Origin: Mycobacterium sp. E1747
GTDB taxonomy: Bacteria; Actinomycetota; Actinomycetes; Mycobacteriales; Mycobacteriaceae
Length of the DNA: 50,086 bases
NCBI RefSeq assembly: GCF_001667775.1
Contig: NZ_LZJI01000213.1
Span: 1-50,086 of the forward strand
Direction of reading: 5' to 3'
Shown here: in pieces, positions 1 to 7,725 of the stretch
Layout of the letters: each line of letters opens with the position of its first letter
How positions within the stretch are numbered: position 1 is the first letter of the stretch
The notes under the pieces: generated by a model
What the model saw: only the letters and a program-made list of their open reading frames with translations
The model's database searches: none
Told to the model about the DNA's origin: nothing
Program-made: the position numbers and the translations under genes

Positions 1-105
1 CCCCGCCTCACGCATCCGACCCAGCAGCGCCGACGATTCCGGCGTGCACCGCGAGGCCAAGGAATACTCGAACATGTATTCGATCATACCGAGACCCGCT
101 GACAT
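1..105 (-). other. Possible N-terminal part of a gene running off the left edge
   Basis: The minus strand reads open from an ATG at 105 to the window edge (35 codons, beginning MSAGLGMIEYMFEYS). The frame stays open upstream of that ATG, and there is no clear Shine-Dalgarno sequence, so the start is uncertain. I do not recognise the product. It may be an ordinary gene whose upstream region was entered by the neighbouring IS110 element, or a chance open frame. Confidence 0.25.
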
Positions 106-362
106 TGATTCTGTTAAAGCGGCCGGGCTAGATGGTCGTGGCAGCCGCTGCCGGTGGTGACTCTCGCACCGACTGACGCCCTGCTGGGTCGTCTTCCAAT
201 TGATCTGTCCCACCGGTGCGCGGACGCCGAAGAAAGAGCCCCGACTGAGCGGACATGACTTCATCAGGAGCCTGGCAGTTCCCTCATCAATGTCTTGTCT
301 GCCCGCCCGGCCGGGGTGTCCACCGTTGCCAGTAGGAACCAGCACAAGGAGACCCCACCATC
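106..362 (+). other. Non-coding region upstream of the IS110 transposase; candidate bridge-RNA region
   Basis: No convincing gene is visible here. The stretch includes a short hairpin (GGCAG at 140-144, CTGCC at 148-152), further GC-rich self-complementary patches, and an AAGGAG ribosome-binding site at 346-351, 11 bases before the transposase GTG. In the IS110 group, the non-coding end upstream of the transposase is known to encode the bridge RNA that pairs with target and donor DNA. The length and position of this region fit that role, but I did not fold it or locate the guide loops. The left end of the element lies somewhere in this region and is unresolved. Confidence 0.35.
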
Positions 363-1620
363 GTGACAGCTTCACGGCTTGTCGTCATCGGCGCCGACAC
401 TCATCTCGACACGCTTCACCTCGCGGCCCTGGACTCGACGGGAAAACCGTTGGGCGACGCCCAGTTTCCGACCCGTCCGGTCGGCTATTACGTCGCGGTC
501 AAATGGGCCCAAAGCTTCGGCGCGGTGCACATCGCCGGAGTCGAAGGCACCAGCTCCTATGGCGCCGGGTTGACTCGCGCCTTGCAAGACGCCGGGATCG
601 AGGTAGCCGAAGTGATCCGCGCCGACCGGGCAGCGCGGCGCCGCCAGGGAAAGTCTGATCCGCTGGATGCCTATGCTGCAGCCCGCGCCGCCCTGGCCGG
701 CTACGGCTTAGCCGTGCCCAAAGACGAACACACCCATGCCCTGCGGGCGCTGCTCATCGCGCGTCGCGGCGCGGTCAAAGCCCGTACCGCCGCGAGCAAC
801 CAGATCAAAGCGATGCTGATCACCGCGCCTGCCGAGTTGCAGGAACGCTACCGCCGCCACACCCCCACCCTGCTGACCCGCGCCCTGGCGCGATGCCGGC
901 CCACCACCCAAGACGACCCCACCGCCGTGGCCGTACTGAGCGGGTGCAAAGCCCTCGCCCAACGCATCGAGTTCCTCGACCGCCAAATCAAAGACCTCAC
1001 CGCCGAACTCGACACCCTCGTCACCGCCATCAACCCCGGCCTGCGCGCGGCCTTCGGCGTAGGACCTGACACTGCGGCCCAACTCATGATCACCGCCGGC
1101 ACCAACCCCCACCGGCTGCGCAACCAAGCTGCCTTCGCCATGCTGTGCGGCGCGGCACCCATCCCGGCCTCCTCGGGCAAAACCACCCGTCACCGGCTGT
1201 CTCGCGGCGGAGACCGGGCCGCCAACAACGCCTTGCACCGCATTGCGCTCGTGCGCATGTCCAACGACCCACGCACCCGCGCCTACGTCACCCGCCAACT
1301 GGCCAACGGCCGCTCCAAAAAAGACATCCTGCGCCTACTCAAACGCGCCATCGCCCGCGAAATGTTCAGACTGCTCACCCAGCAGTGCGACATCGACAGC
1401 TACAGCGACCTACGCCCCACCCGACAAACCAAAAACATCACCCTGACCGCCCTCGCCAACCATTTCGGCGTCTGGCCCACCGTCATCTCCCGACTCGAAC
1501 ACGGACTCCAACGCGACGACGCGCTCGCACACAACTACCGCCAATGGCTCAACACCGCCTAACCCTTGACACCAATAGGAGCATCACGCTGCCTCGTCAG
1601 AAATGCGCGCGTACGCCCAG
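120..1620 (+). mobile_element. IS110-family insertion sequence, ends not resolved
   Basis: The element consists of a single intact transposase gene plus flanking non-coding DNA. IS110 elements lack long terminal inverted repeats and make little or no target duplication, so the ends cannot be fixed from one copy; the limits given are approximate. A second copy elsewhere, or an empty site in a related strain, would define them. The transposase reads through without a frameshift, so the element may still be mobile. Confidence 0.55.
363..1562 (+). CDS. IS110-family DEDD transposase/recombinase
   Basis: This 399-residue protein would catalyse excision and insertion of the element. The N-terminal RuvC-like DEDD domain is visible: D12 in GADTH, E61 in GVEGTSSYG, and D99 and D102 in SDPLDAY. 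The C-terminal Transposase_20 region follows at about 230-320, with a helix-hairpin-helix-like part (FGVGPDTAAQL) and the Ser/Gly-rich segment PASSGKTTRHRLSRGGD expected to hold the catalytic serine. The last 50 residues add a helix-turn-helix-like stretch (LTALANHFGVWPTVISRLE). The GTG start follows an AAGGAG site. All four acidic residues are present and there is no premature stop. Family is certain; the named IS is not. Confidence 0.93.
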   Translation: MTASRLVVIGADTHLDTLHLAALDSTGKPLGDAQFPTRPVGYYVAVKWAQSFGAVHIAGVEGTSSYGAGLTRALQDAGIEVAEVIRADRAARRRQGKSDPLDAYAAARAALAGYGLAVPKDEHTHALRALLIARRGAVKARTAASNQIKAMLITAPAELQERYRRHTPTLLTRALARCRPTTQDDPTAVAVLSGCKALAQRIEFLDRQIKDLTAELDTLVTAINPGLRAAFGVGPDTAAQLMITAGTNPHRLRNQAAFAMLCGAAPIPASSGKTTRHRLSRGGDRAANNALHRIALVRMSNDPRTRAYVTRQLANGRSKKDILRLLKRAIAREMFRLLTQQCDIDSYSDLRPTRQTKNITLTALANHFGVWPTVISRLEHGLQRDDALAHNYRQWLNTA

Positions 1621-1657
1621 TGGATGGGGTTGACGTTGGCAGAGCGCCGAGCAGCGC

Positions 1658-3130
1658 TTACGGCAGGCGAGTCCGATGCCGCTTGGCGTGCGGCGGCACG
1701 CCGTTGACGCCACCGATCGACTCCGCGTAGCTGCCCACGGCGTATCCGACGCCAGAACCCAAGATGCCCAACGCGTCTCGGTTGATGGCGTCGACGGTCT
1801 CACGGGGACCTTGATAGTTGGGGTCGAACGGGGCGCCCGCTTGCCCACCCCACAGCCGGGCCTGCACCGTGGTCTTTTGTTGCGACGCCCCGGCCGTCAT
1901 GCCCCCGACCGGCACTCCCGCGACCATGAAGGGGTGGTAGTCGGCGAGCGTGTTCAGCGGCATGTCCGCGGGCCGCTTGCCCGCCAGGTTGAGATAGCCG
2001 GCGAGGGTGCGCTCGATGCCGGCCGACCCGTCGGGGACGTCCGCGTACGTCACCCCCGGTGACGGCGGACCGGACTGATCGCCGTCTTCAGTGAAGAAGC
2101 CGGCGTTGGGCGAACCCAGCGTGGTGAAGTTGAGGTACATCGCGACGTCGTTGAGCTGATCGCTGTTCATGCCGAACACGTAATCCATGACGCCGTTGAG
2201 CCCGTCCTCGTCGGCCCCCCAGAACGCGAACCGCACCGCGTTGTTCACCGGCGCCAGTGGGCCCAGCTGCAGCGCCGTCTCCAGCACCGCGGCCACCCCG
2301 GTTCCGTCGTCGTTGATGCCCGGCCCGCCGCGGGGGCTGTCGAGGTGGGCGCCCACCACGATCACGTCGTGTGGCGAACCGGTCTTGGTCTGCGCCAGCA
2401 CGTTTCGCGACGTGATCTTGACGTTGTGGGCATCCAGCACCAGGCGGATGGGCGCGGTTGAGCCGGCGAGCGCGGTCACGGTGGAGGGGTTGGCGACCGC
2501 GACCGGCACGGTCAGCTGCTTGAAGTAACCGGGAGTGAACAGGGTGGGCGGGGCGCCCTGGCCCGCGGGCGCACTGAGCACGACGAGCGCCGCCGCACCC
2601 CTGGCCACCGCGCTGTTCTGCTTGTCGACCACCGAACAACGCGTGTCGTCGACGACGGCGATCGAACCCTTGGGCAGCGCGGAAGGATAATCGCCCGCCG
2701 CGCAGCCCGACGGTTGGGTGGGCCGGACCGGCTGCCCGGTCAGGCCGCCGGGCGGTGTCTGGACCAGCAGCGAGGCCTGGTCGACGGTGTAGGCGCGGCC
2801 GGCGACCGTCATCGACGGCCTGCCCGGGGAGACGGTGTAGAGCCGGTCGAACTGGGGAGTCAGCACCTCGAATCCCTTGTCGCGCAGGGCTTTAGCCACG
2901 TAGTCGACGCTGGCGTCGTAACCCGGTGTGCCGTCGGCCCGGTTTCCCTTGTTCGCGTTGGCGATGTTCTGCAGCGCGTGTAGGTGGGTGAGCATCGCCT
3001 CGGCGGTCACCTTGCCGGCCAGGCTGTGGGCCAGATCCGGTGCGGCGGTGGGGGATCCCGGCCGCGCCGACGTGCAGGACGCCAGCAGCATGGTCGCCAG
3101 CAGGATTGCCGCGCTCAGCTGGCGGGTCAT
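1658..3130 (-). CDS. LpqL-like M28-family lipoprotein with degenerate active site
   Basis: The protein has 490 residues from an ATG at 3130 that overlaps the stop of lpqL (ATGA, 4 bp), implying translational coupling. A lipoprotein signal peptide with lipobox LLASC puts the lipidated Cys at 19. A PA domain spans about 115-225 and an M28 peptidase domain about 250-470. Aligned by eye with the upstream LpqL copy, several zinc-site residues differ. The His (H262) and bridging Asp (D274) remain, but the general-base Glu is D307, the ligand Asp in NFD is T336, and the His in NYH is Q440. It is therefore probably a pseudo-peptidase, perhaps a binder, or an enzyme with altered metal use. Neither copy shows a frameshift. 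Confidence 0.88.
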   Translation of the reverse strand: MTRQLSAAILLATMLLASCTSARPGSPTAAPDLAHSLAGKVTAEAMLTHLHALQNIANANKGNRADGTPGYDASVDYVAKALRDKGFEVLTPQFDRLYTVSPGRPSMTVAGRAYTVDQASLLVQTPPGGLTGQPVRPTQPSGCAAGDYPSALPKGSIAVVDDTRCSVVDKQNSAVARGAAALVVLSAPAGQGAPPTLFTPGYFKQLTVPVAVANPSTVTALAGSTAPIRLVLDAHNVKITSRNVLAQTKTGSPHDVIVVGAHLDSPRGGPGINDDGTGVAAVLETALQLGPLAPVNNAVRFAFWGADEDGLNGVMDYVFGMNSDQLNDVAMYLNFTTLGSPNAGFFTEDGDQSGPPSPGVTYADVPDGSAGIERTLAGYLNLAGKRPADMPLNTLADYHPFMVAGVPVGGMTAGASQQKTTVQARLWGGQAGAPFDPNYQGPRETVDAINRDALGILGSGVGYAVGSYAESIGGVNGVPPHAKRHRTRLP

Positions 3131-4629
3131 GGCTTGGTTAGCACGTGTCGCGTGCGGTCCTCCATCGTGGGCACACCGTTGTGGCCGCCGAGGTCCTGCG
3201 CGTACAGGCCCACCGCGTAGGCGACGCCGCCGCCGTTGATGCCCAGTGCCATCCGGTCGATGTGGTCGAGGGTGTCCGTCTTCTGGTGATAGTTGGGGTC
3301 GAACGGTTGGTCCGCGTTCCCGCCCCACAGCTTGGCCTGATCCGCGGACATCTTCGCCTCGGCGCCGGAGAACAGGCCGCCGGAGGGAACGCCCGCCAGG
3401 GTGAACCCGTCGTAGTCGGAACGGCCGTCGAACGAGGTGTCCTGCGCGGTCTTTCCGGCGGATTTCAGGTAGGCGACCAGCGTGCGCTCGATGCCGGCCG
3501 ACCCCTCCGGCACCACCGGCTGGCCACGAACGTCCGCCGGCAGCGACTGGTCCCCGTCATAGGTGAAGTACCCGGGGTTCGGCGACGCGAGCATGTCGAA
3601 GTTCAGGTACAGCGCAATGCTTTTGAGCGCGGTCAGGTCCAGCGACTCGACGTAGTTGCGCGATCCGATCAGCCCGAGTTCCTCCGCGCCCCAGAACCCG
3701 AACCGCACCGCGTTGCGCACCGGTGGCGAATTACCCAGCCGCAGAGCGGTTTCCAATATCGCGGCCACGCCCGAACCGTTGTCGTTGATTCCCGGGCCTT
3801 CGGGCACGCTGTCCAGGTGGGCGCCGGCCATCACGACGTTGGTGGTCGAGCCCGTCTTGGTCTGGGCGATCACGTTGCGGGCCTTGAAGCTCTGGACGCT
3901 CGCGTTCAGCTTGATGGTGACGGGCCCCGGCTGGGTACGCAATTGCACGCCGACCGACTTGGTCACGCTCACGACCGGGATCTTGACGTTGGTGTCCGGC
4001 CCCAACGTGCCACCCATCTGTTGCTCGTCGACGTTGTCGGCGACGATCATCGCGACCGCCCCGCGCTGCGCCGCGGCGTCTTCCTTCTGGGCGAAGGGGC
4101 AACCGCCGCGGTCCACCAGGACCACGGCGCCCTGCGCGGGCAGGCTGCCGTAATCCGCAGGAGCGCAGCCGGGGCCGGTGCTGGCGGGAACGGCCACCAA
4201 CGGCCCGCTCACGCCGCCCGGCGGGGTGCCGAGGCTGAAGTCCAGGGCGTGCGCCTCCACCGGCTTACCGCCCACGGTCACCTCCGGCTTGTCTCCGTGG
4301 AACACGCGCGCCGAGAATTCGGGCGTTTGCACGTCGAAACCCCTGCCGCGCAATGTGTTTACCACGTAGTCGACGCTGGCTTCGTAACCCGGGGTGCCGA
4401 CCGCCCGGGTGCCGTTGTTGGCGTTGGCAATGTCCTGGAGCTTTGCCAGGTGCGCCATCATCGCGTCGCTCGTCACGTTGTCGTGCAAGGCGCTGGCGAA
4501 CCGGGCCGCCGCGGCGGGGTCGCCCGTCGCCTGTTGCGAGTCGGCCGACTTGTGCCAGCAGCCGGCCGAGAATGCGGACAGGGCGACCACGACGAGCGCC
4601 GCGGGGACCGTCGTGAATTTGTTCACCAT
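3127..4629 (-). CDS. lpqL: Lipoprotein aminopeptidase LpqL (M28 family)
   Basis: A 500-residue exported zinc aminopeptidase anchored as a lipoprotein. The start at 4629 was chosen because it opens directly into a signal peptide with lipobox SAGC (Cys24); longer readings of this frame only add unrelated sequence. A PA domain lies at about 135-240. The M28 catalytic domain carries the full ligand set: H271 in AHLDS, D283 in GINDN, E316-E317 in WGAEELG, D345 in NFDM and H448 in NYHQ. This matches the Streptomyces griseus aminopeptidase arrangement. It precedes a degenerate paralogue with a 4-bp overlap and follows the DUF2752 gene by 53 bp. It is the homologue of M. tuberculosis Rv0418. Confidence 0.92.
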   Translation of the reverse strand: MVNKFTTVPAALVVVALSAFSAGCWHKSADSQQATGDPAAAARFASALHDNVTSDAMMAHLAKLQDIANANNGTRAVGTPGYEASVDYVVNTLRGRGFDVQTPEFSARVFHGDKPEVTVGGKPVEAHALDFSLGTPPGGVSGPLVAVPASTGPGCAPADYGSLPAQGAVVLVDRGGCPFAQKEDAAAQRGAVAMIVADNVDEQQMGGTLGPDTNVKIPVVSVTKSVGVQLRTQPGPVTIKLNASVQSFKARNVIAQTKTGSTTNVVMAGAHLDSVPEGPGINDNGSGVAAILETALRLGNSPPVRNAVRFGFWGAEELGLIGSRNYVESLDLTALKSIALYLNFDMLASPNPGYFTYDGDQSLPADVRGQPVVPEGSAGIERTLVAYLKSAGKTAQDTSFDGRSDYDGFTLAGVPSGGLFSGAEAKMSADQAKLWGGNADQPFDPNYHQKTDTLDHIDRMALGINGGGVAYAVGLYAQDLGGHNGVPTMEDRTRHVLTKP

Positions 4630-4682
4630 CGCGCCCCAGGTTAGACCGCGGCGCGACCGGCCATGATCAGGACACGGCAGTA

Positions 4683-5108
4683 TCAGACGTACAGGGCGCT
4701 GAACGGCGCAAAGGGGATGTTGCGCACCGCAAACCACGCCCCGACCAACACCATGGCCACCACGGCGGACCAACGAGTGTGTTGCCAGCTGCGGATCCGC
4801 CTGCCCGCGAGCCGCCCGTAGGTCCAGGCGAGGTACGCCCACACCAAGAGCACGACAGCCGCCAGGCCCAATGCGTTGTACCTGGCGGCCGCCGTGATGT
4901 TGCCGTGCATCAGGGAATACAGCATGCGCAAGCTGCCGCATCCCGGACAGTCGATACCCAACAGCGCCTTGGTGGGGCACACCGGCAGCGGACCGTTGGG
5001 AGTGGTCGGGTCACCCGCCCAGATGGCGGCGCACATCAGCGTCGTGGACGCGGCCACCAGCAGTGGCGCACCCAGACTCGACGACGCCGACCCTTGACGG
5101 GTCACCAT
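4683..5108 (-). CDS. DUF2752 family membrane protein
   Basis: A 141-residue integral membrane protein with about three hydrophobic segments (near 14-32, 78-96 and 113-130). The diagnostic DUF2752 signature is the Cys-rich stretch CPTKALLGIDCPGCGSLR, followed by a short hydrophilic loop and a second helix. The function of the family is unknown; the conserved Cys residues sit at a membrane face. It starts at an ATG 15 bp downstream of the CD225-like gene and is followed by lpqL, so the four genes 5459-1658 look like one transcript. The pairing of a CD225-type and a DUF2752 protein suggests that they act together. Confidence 0.85.
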   Translation of the reverse strand: MVTRQGSASSSLGAPLLVAASTTLMCAAIWAGDPTTPNGPLPVCPTKALLGIDCPGCGSLRMLYSLMHGNITAAARYNALGLAAVVLLVWAYLAWTYGRLAGRRIRSWQHTRWSAVVAMVLVGAWFAVRNIPFAPFSALYV

Positions 5109-5123
5109 GATCGCGAACCGGGC

Positions 5124-5459
5124 TTAGAACATCGCGGCAAGCGCCGCATTGGTGTTCGTGTTCAGCGCGCCGACCGCCATCAGGATGCCGTAGATGATGC
5201 CCACGACGACACCGATGACCGCCGACCAGATCACCCATTTCTTGGCGCTCTCGGCGGACGCCTGCGCCTCGGCATAGCGGCCCTGCGCCCAGAGCCCGTT
5301 GACCTGGCTGGATTTGACGATCGCCACGATCCCGAAGGGGAGACAGCAGAACAGGGTCACCAGGATGGACCACACCAAATAATTATTCGGCGCTTGCCCG
5401 GCGGGCTGCTGCGGCGGGTAACCAGGCGGCGGAGGGGGCGGTGCCGGTGGCTGTGTCAT
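5124..5459 (-). CDS. CD225/dispanin-like membrane protein
   Basis: A 111-residue protein with a proline-rich N-terminal tail (about residues 4-22) and two transmembrane segments (about 27-50 and 75-98). Between them is the polar loop that typifies CD225/dispanin proteins: a CC-containing first helix (TLFCCLPFGIVAIV), then SSQVN and a GRYAEAQASAESAKKW stretch. Bacterial members have no settled function. It is the first gene of the probable minus-strand operon leading to DUF2752 and lpqL; the region upstream is a long intergenic stretch able to hold its promoter. Confidence 0.85.
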   Translation of the reverse strand: MTQPPAPPPPPPGYPPQQPAGQAPNNYLVWSILVTLFCCLPFGIVAIVKSSQVNGLWAQGRYAEAQASAESAKKWVIWSAVIGVVVGIIYGILMAVGALNTNTNAALAAMF

Positions 5460-5851
5460 GGATTCTCCAGTCCCGAGAAGTTAGCTGGCGTGAAGCGGTG
5501 CTAACCATACCCGAGCACAGTCGCGGCGGCACTAGCAATTTGAAAATCCCCTTTTGGCCCACTGACGCGCGTCGTGGCGGTCGCACGGCGTTCAGCCTGC
5601 GTTCTCCGGCCTACTCCTGCGGCCCGGCAGCGCTGACGGCAAGTCGTGATCCGAAACGTTATGAAAGGCAGCCATTTTCAGATAGGCCAGGAAGCAGGCC
5701 TCTACGCTGCGTCGCCGAAAAGGATGCCCAGACAGACAATTGCCAGCGGAATGTGTTGCTTTGTCACGACATAGCCCTACGATCCCTACTTAGCGGAAGC
5801 ATGTTTTTCCGGTGAGTGGCGCCGGTACGACAACCGCCGAGGAGTCATGGG
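5460..5851. other. 392-bp divergent intergenic region
   Basis: This region separates the CD225-like gene (minus) from the first small secreted protein (plus). It is less GC-rich than its surroundings. No convincing coding frame is seen. A possible sigma-70-type promoter for the plus-strand gene is TTGCTT (5756-5761), 16 bp, TACGAT (5778-5783); this is only a weak match. A strong ribosome-binding site GAGGAG sits at 5839-5844. Confidence 0.35.
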
Positions 5852-6376
5852 ATGCCCTATCTCAGCAACGCGTTGCGAACCGTCGCGGCCGCGGCGCTCG
5901 CGGGCGGCTCCGCCTTAGCCGGCACGGCCACCTCTGCCGCGGATCCCGCGAACACCGGTAACGCGTCGGACATCAATACGCTTGCGGCATCGCTGTCAAA
6001 GGGCTACGGACCGAACAATTGCACGGCCCAGAGCCTCGCCACCGGCGAACTGGCGTCGCTGGCCTGCGGGCAGAGCCCCGACCCGGGGGGCCCCGTCCAG
6101 GCCAAGTACATCCTGTTCAACAACGGCGAGAACTTGGTCGGCTCGTTCAAGGCCAGCATCAAGGACGACGTGCTGAGCACGTGCGGCGACAGCGGCCAGT
6201 CGCCCACCAGTTGGCATCAGGGCAGCAACGGCAATGCCGGTCAGGTGGCCTGCGGGACTTATCAGAACGCCGCCGAGATCATCTGGACCACCGATGCCAA
6301 GAACACCTTGAGCTATATCCGTGGGCCGAACAACGACGCCGCGGCGTTGTATCAGTGGTGGCGGGCCAACGGCTGA
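5852..6376 (+). CDS. Small secreted protein, PknX-type extracellular domain family (copy 1)
   Basis: A 174-residue exported protein. The start ATG at 5852 was chosen because GAGGAG lies 7 bp upstream and because it opens into a signal peptide ending near SAADPA (about residues 1-32). The mature part resembles, from memory, the extracellular domain found after mycobacterial Ser/Thr kinases and in stand-alone secreted proteins: an NNC, a GELASLACGQ segment, a CGDSGQSP loop, a VACGTY strand and a terminal YQWWRANG. The four Cys could form two disulfides. Function is unknown. A paralogue follows 64 bp downstream, so this is a tandem duplication and probably one transcript. Confidence 0.82.
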   Translation: MPYLSNALRTVAAAALAGGSALAGTATSAADPANTGNASDINTLAASLSKGYGPNNCTAQSLATGELASLACGQSPDPGGPVQAKYILFNNGENLVGSFKASIKDDVLSTCGDSGQSPTSWHQGSNGNAGQVACGTYQNAAEIIWTTDAKNTLSYIRGPNNDAAALYQWWRANG

Positions 6377-6440
6377 CATCTCGTTGGGGGGCAAGGGATT
6401 TCTGCATCACCCATCCAACAACCGCAGGGAGGCAACGAAA

Positions 6441-6962
6441 ATGTCACATCTCACCATCGCGCTGCGAGCCGCATCGGCCGCGGCTTTCACCGGATGTCTG
6501 GCTTTCGCGGGTAGCGCCATCGCGGTGGCGGAACCCAACACGGGCAGCGCCGCCGATATGAACACGCTGGCCGCCAACCTGTCGAAGGGCTACGGCCTCA
6601 ACAACTGCAAGCCGCAGGAGCTGACCGAATCCGGCGAACTGGCCGAGCTCCTGTGCGGACAGAGCCCCGACCCCAGCGGACCGGGCTCGGGCGTTTACGC
6701 CCTCTTCTCCAACGGCACGAATCTGAGCGCCGCGTTCAGTTCCACCATCAAGGACGTGTCCCTGGCCGCTTGCGGTGATGCCGGGCAGTCACCGGGAACG
6801 TGGAAGCAGAACGGCCAGACGGGCGGCCAGATCGCCTGCGGCACCTACAAAAACTACGCGACGTTGACCTGGACCACCGACGCCAAGAACGTGTTGGGCC
6901 ACCTCACCGCGGCCAACTCCGACGTCAACGCCCTTTATCAGTGGTGGCGCACGAACGGCTGA
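6441..6962 (+). CDS. Small secreted protein, PknX-type extracellular domain family (copy 2)
   Basis: A 173-residue exported paralogue of the preceding gene. The ATG follows GGGAGG (6427-6432) by 8 bp. The signal peptide appears to end near AVAEPN. Landmarks shared with copy 1 are LSKGYG.NNC, ELAELLCGQSPDP, CGDAGQSP, IACGTY, WTTDAKN and YQWWRTNG, so all four Cys are conserved. The middle part is more diverged. It ends 4 bp before the convergent stop of the SGNH hydrolase gene, leaving no room for a terminator between them. Confidence 0.82.
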   Translation: MSHLTIALRAASAAAFTGCLAFAGSAIAVAEPNTGSAADMNTLAANLSKGYGLNNCKPQELTESGELAELLCGQSPDPSGPGSGVYALFSNGTNLSAAFSSTIKDVSLAACGDAGQSPGTWKQNGQTGGQIACGTYKNYATLTWTTDAKNVLGHLTAANSDVNALYQWWRTNG

Positions 6963-6966
6963 CCTC

Positions 6967-7725
6967 TCAGCCCAGCGCGGACACCAGTTCGGCCACGGCG
7001 CGCATCCCGGCCGCGTTCGGGTGCAACGGCGCCACGCGGCCCGGCAGCGGCACACCGGGTCTCGTGGTCCACGGGTCGCCCGACCACGCGTGATGCTCGC
7101 GGCTGGCCGCGGCGGCCCCGACGATCTCGCAGCCGGTCGCCATCGCCGCGTCGGCCGTGAGTCGCTCCAGCGTCGCGGCCACGTGGCGGCCGAGATCGGC
7201 ATCGGCTTGCGAAAGCGGGGCGGCCGGCGTGCCCGCCGGCGGCAGGACGGTCAGGTAGTCGACGAAGACGACCCGGGCCCGCGGTGCGCGCTCGCGCACC
7301 GCGTGGCCGACAGCGCACAACGATTCGAACACCGTGTCGAGCGCCTCGATCCGGGCGTCGCGGTCCAGTAGTTCGGCAATGCGCCCACCCAGCAGTGGCA
7401 GCCGGCGGGCAGGGCGCGGCACCGATGCGGCCATCAGCAGCGGGATGTAGCCGACGTCGTTGCCGCCGATGGTGATGGTCACCAGACTTTCAGAGCCGTT
7501 CAGGGCGGCGATCTGCGGTGGTGCACCGCGCTGGCGATCGGCGAGCACGTGGGCGGTGGTCGCACCGGAAAAGGTGACGTCTACCAGATCCAGGCCGCAT
7601 CGCCGCGCGATGAGGTGCGGGTAGTTGCGCGCCGACCGGCCCGAGCCCCAGGGAGCCCCCGCGACGCGGGGCCGGATGCCCGGTCCCGCGGCCATCGAAC
7701 TGCCCAGCGCCACATAACGTTTCAT
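6967..7725 (-). CDS. SGNH/GDSL-family hydrolase
   Basis: A 252-residue predicted esterase or lipase of the SGNH fold. Block I is ALGSSMAAGPG: the usual GDS is GSS, so the nucleophile would be S10 with the preceding Asp replaced. Block II Gly is in FSGATT, block III is ITIGGNDVGY (Asn of GGND), and block V His is in PLHPN, though the Asp three residues before that His is not present. No signal peptide is visible, so it is likely cytosolic. Its ATG overlaps the thiG stop (ATGA, 4 bp), placing it at the end of the thiO-thiS-thiG operon; a role in thiamin metabolism is possible but not shown. Confidence 0.85.
   Translation of the reverse strand: MKRYVALGSSMAAGPGIRPRVAGAPWGSGRSARNYPHLIARRCGLDLVDVTFSGATTAHVLADRQRGAPPQIAALNGSESLVTITIGGNDVGYIPLLMAASVPRPARRLPLLGGRIAELLDRDARIEALDTVFESLCAVGHAVRERAPRARVVFVDYLTVLPPAGTPAAPLSQADADLGRHVAATLERLTADAAMATGCEIVGAAAASREHHAWSGDPWTTRPGVPLPGRVAPLHPNAAGMRAVAELVSALG

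Noticed and set aside
3145..4644. Long plus-strand open frame of about 499 codons opposite lpqL
   Set aside because: It is antisense to a well-supported peptidase gene, has typical shadow-frame composition (Arg/Val/Gly/His-rich) and matches no family.
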